Origin: Celeribacter halophilus
Lineage (GTDB): Bacteria; Pseudomonadota; Alphaproteobacteria; Rhodobacterales; Rhodobacteraceae
Assembly (NCBI RefSeq): GCF_900114135.1
Contig: NZ_FORY01000001.1
Coordinates: 180,609-244,608 of the forward strand
Direction: 5' to 3'
DNA length: 64,000 nt
Under the pieces are notes generated by a model. The model worked only from the letters and a program-made list of their open reading frames with translations, was not told where the DNA came from and did no database searches. Of this stretch, positions 63,837-64,000 are shown one piece after another. The position numbers were made by a program, and so were the translations under genes. Positions within the stretch are counted from its first letter, which is position 1. Each line of letters begins with the position of its first letter.

Positions 63837-64000
63837 GTGCAGCAAGAAAGCGATATTCTAGGGTTCACCCGTATCCGCCGCGTGGCTCCCATTGCGGTGA
63901 ACACGCATGGCGGGCGTGCAAAGTGCCTGCAACGGCTTATCCGTCTTGATCTGCCGGTGCCGGAAACTGTGGCGCTATCATTTGATGCGGTTCATCACCT
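63837..64000 (+). CDS. N-terminus of a probable PEP/pyruvate-binding (PpdK-like) protein (cut by window)
   Basis: A GTG at 63837 has GGGAGG seven bases upstream. Fifty-four codons are visible (MQQESDILGFTRIRRVAPIA, then THGGRAKCLQRLIRLDLPVPETVALSFDAVHH). The THGGRAxxLxxLxxxGxPVPxxxALS pattern is the start of the pyruvate-phosphate dikinase/PEP synthase nucleotide-binding domain. The start GTG is favoured over internal options by the ribosome-binding site. A gene of this type follows glyS in several Rhodobacterales as far as I recall. Confidence 0.6.
   Translation, partial: MQQESDILGFTRIRRVAPIAVNTHGGRAKCLQRLIRLDLPVPETVALSFDAVHH

Overview
The window looks like a chromosomal segment of an alphaproteobacterium of the Rhodobacterales (Roseobacter/Rhodobacter group). 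It is GC-rich, and most ORFs have long antisense shadow frames. It carries several gene arrangements I know from that order: cdd-deoA-deoB-add-upp, glyQ-small membrane gene-glyS, a maeB fused to a phosphotransacetylase domain, and a metZ preceded by a SAM-II riboswitch. No rRNA, tRNA, CRISPR array, phage gene or transposase was recognised. The window is mostly core metabolism plus lineage-specific small genes.

Layout. 1-5.4 kb: edge of an Ala/Glu-rich protein, thiamine pyrophosphokinase, a DMT exporter, an entericidin-like lipoprotein (45 aa), an alpha/beta hydrolase, a small membrane protein and a DUF817 protein. 5.4-10.8 kb: glyA, nadK and a soluble two-component pair whose regulator lacks the sigma-54 contact loop. 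10.9-15.4 kb: propionyl-CoA synthetase and NADP-malic enzyme. 15.7-20.3 kb: a tightly overlapped nucleoside-salvage operon. 20.3-24.7 kb: a SPOR protein, a degenerate M48-like membrane protein, a sulfotransferase and a Hint-fold protein. 24.9-31.7 kb: beta-oxidation (hydratase/dehydrogenase, thiolase, a 70-aa possible DNA-binding protein, acyl-CoA dehydrogenase, two paralogous MerR regulators). 32-34.2 kb: two overlapping hotdog thioesterases and a MATE exporter. 34.3-43 kb: pyrD, DUF952, a secreted 5'-nucleotidase, GFA, DUF1992, YedK/HMCES, a thioesterase, DUF2892, purD and xseA. 43.2-50.8 kb: an exported Cys-containing protein, alkB-type monooxygenase, YhhN, ftsY, a DMT transporter, yciB, a lipoprotein hydrolase and a GST. 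50.8-58 kb: a hydrolase, metZ, folE2, a CPLC-containing small protein with a PepSY membrane protein, and trkH. 58-64 kb: a SPOR/peptidoglycan-binding pseudoprotease, glyQ-orf-glyS and the start of a probable PEP/pyruvate-binding protein.

Pathway links: prpE, maeB and the fad genes handle acyl-CoA entry and C3/C4 balance. The five-gene salvage operon and the secreted 5'-nucleotidase together suggest scavenging of dissolved nucleotides. metZ is probably switched by SAM.

Most worth a second look: (i) an array of eight or nine short hairpins between a DUF2892 gene and purD, ending in a match to the CtrA motif; (ii) a sulfide-repressor-like palindrome before the DUF2892 gene; (iii) a SAM-II riboswitch with a mutually exclusive terminator; (iv) several proteins whose catalytic or contact residues have been lost (trypsin-like, M48-like, Hint, NtrC-like); (v) a 16-codon CxxC mini-ORF translationally coupled to the thiamine kinase gene. 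All functional statements rest on reading motifs by eye; no database search was run.
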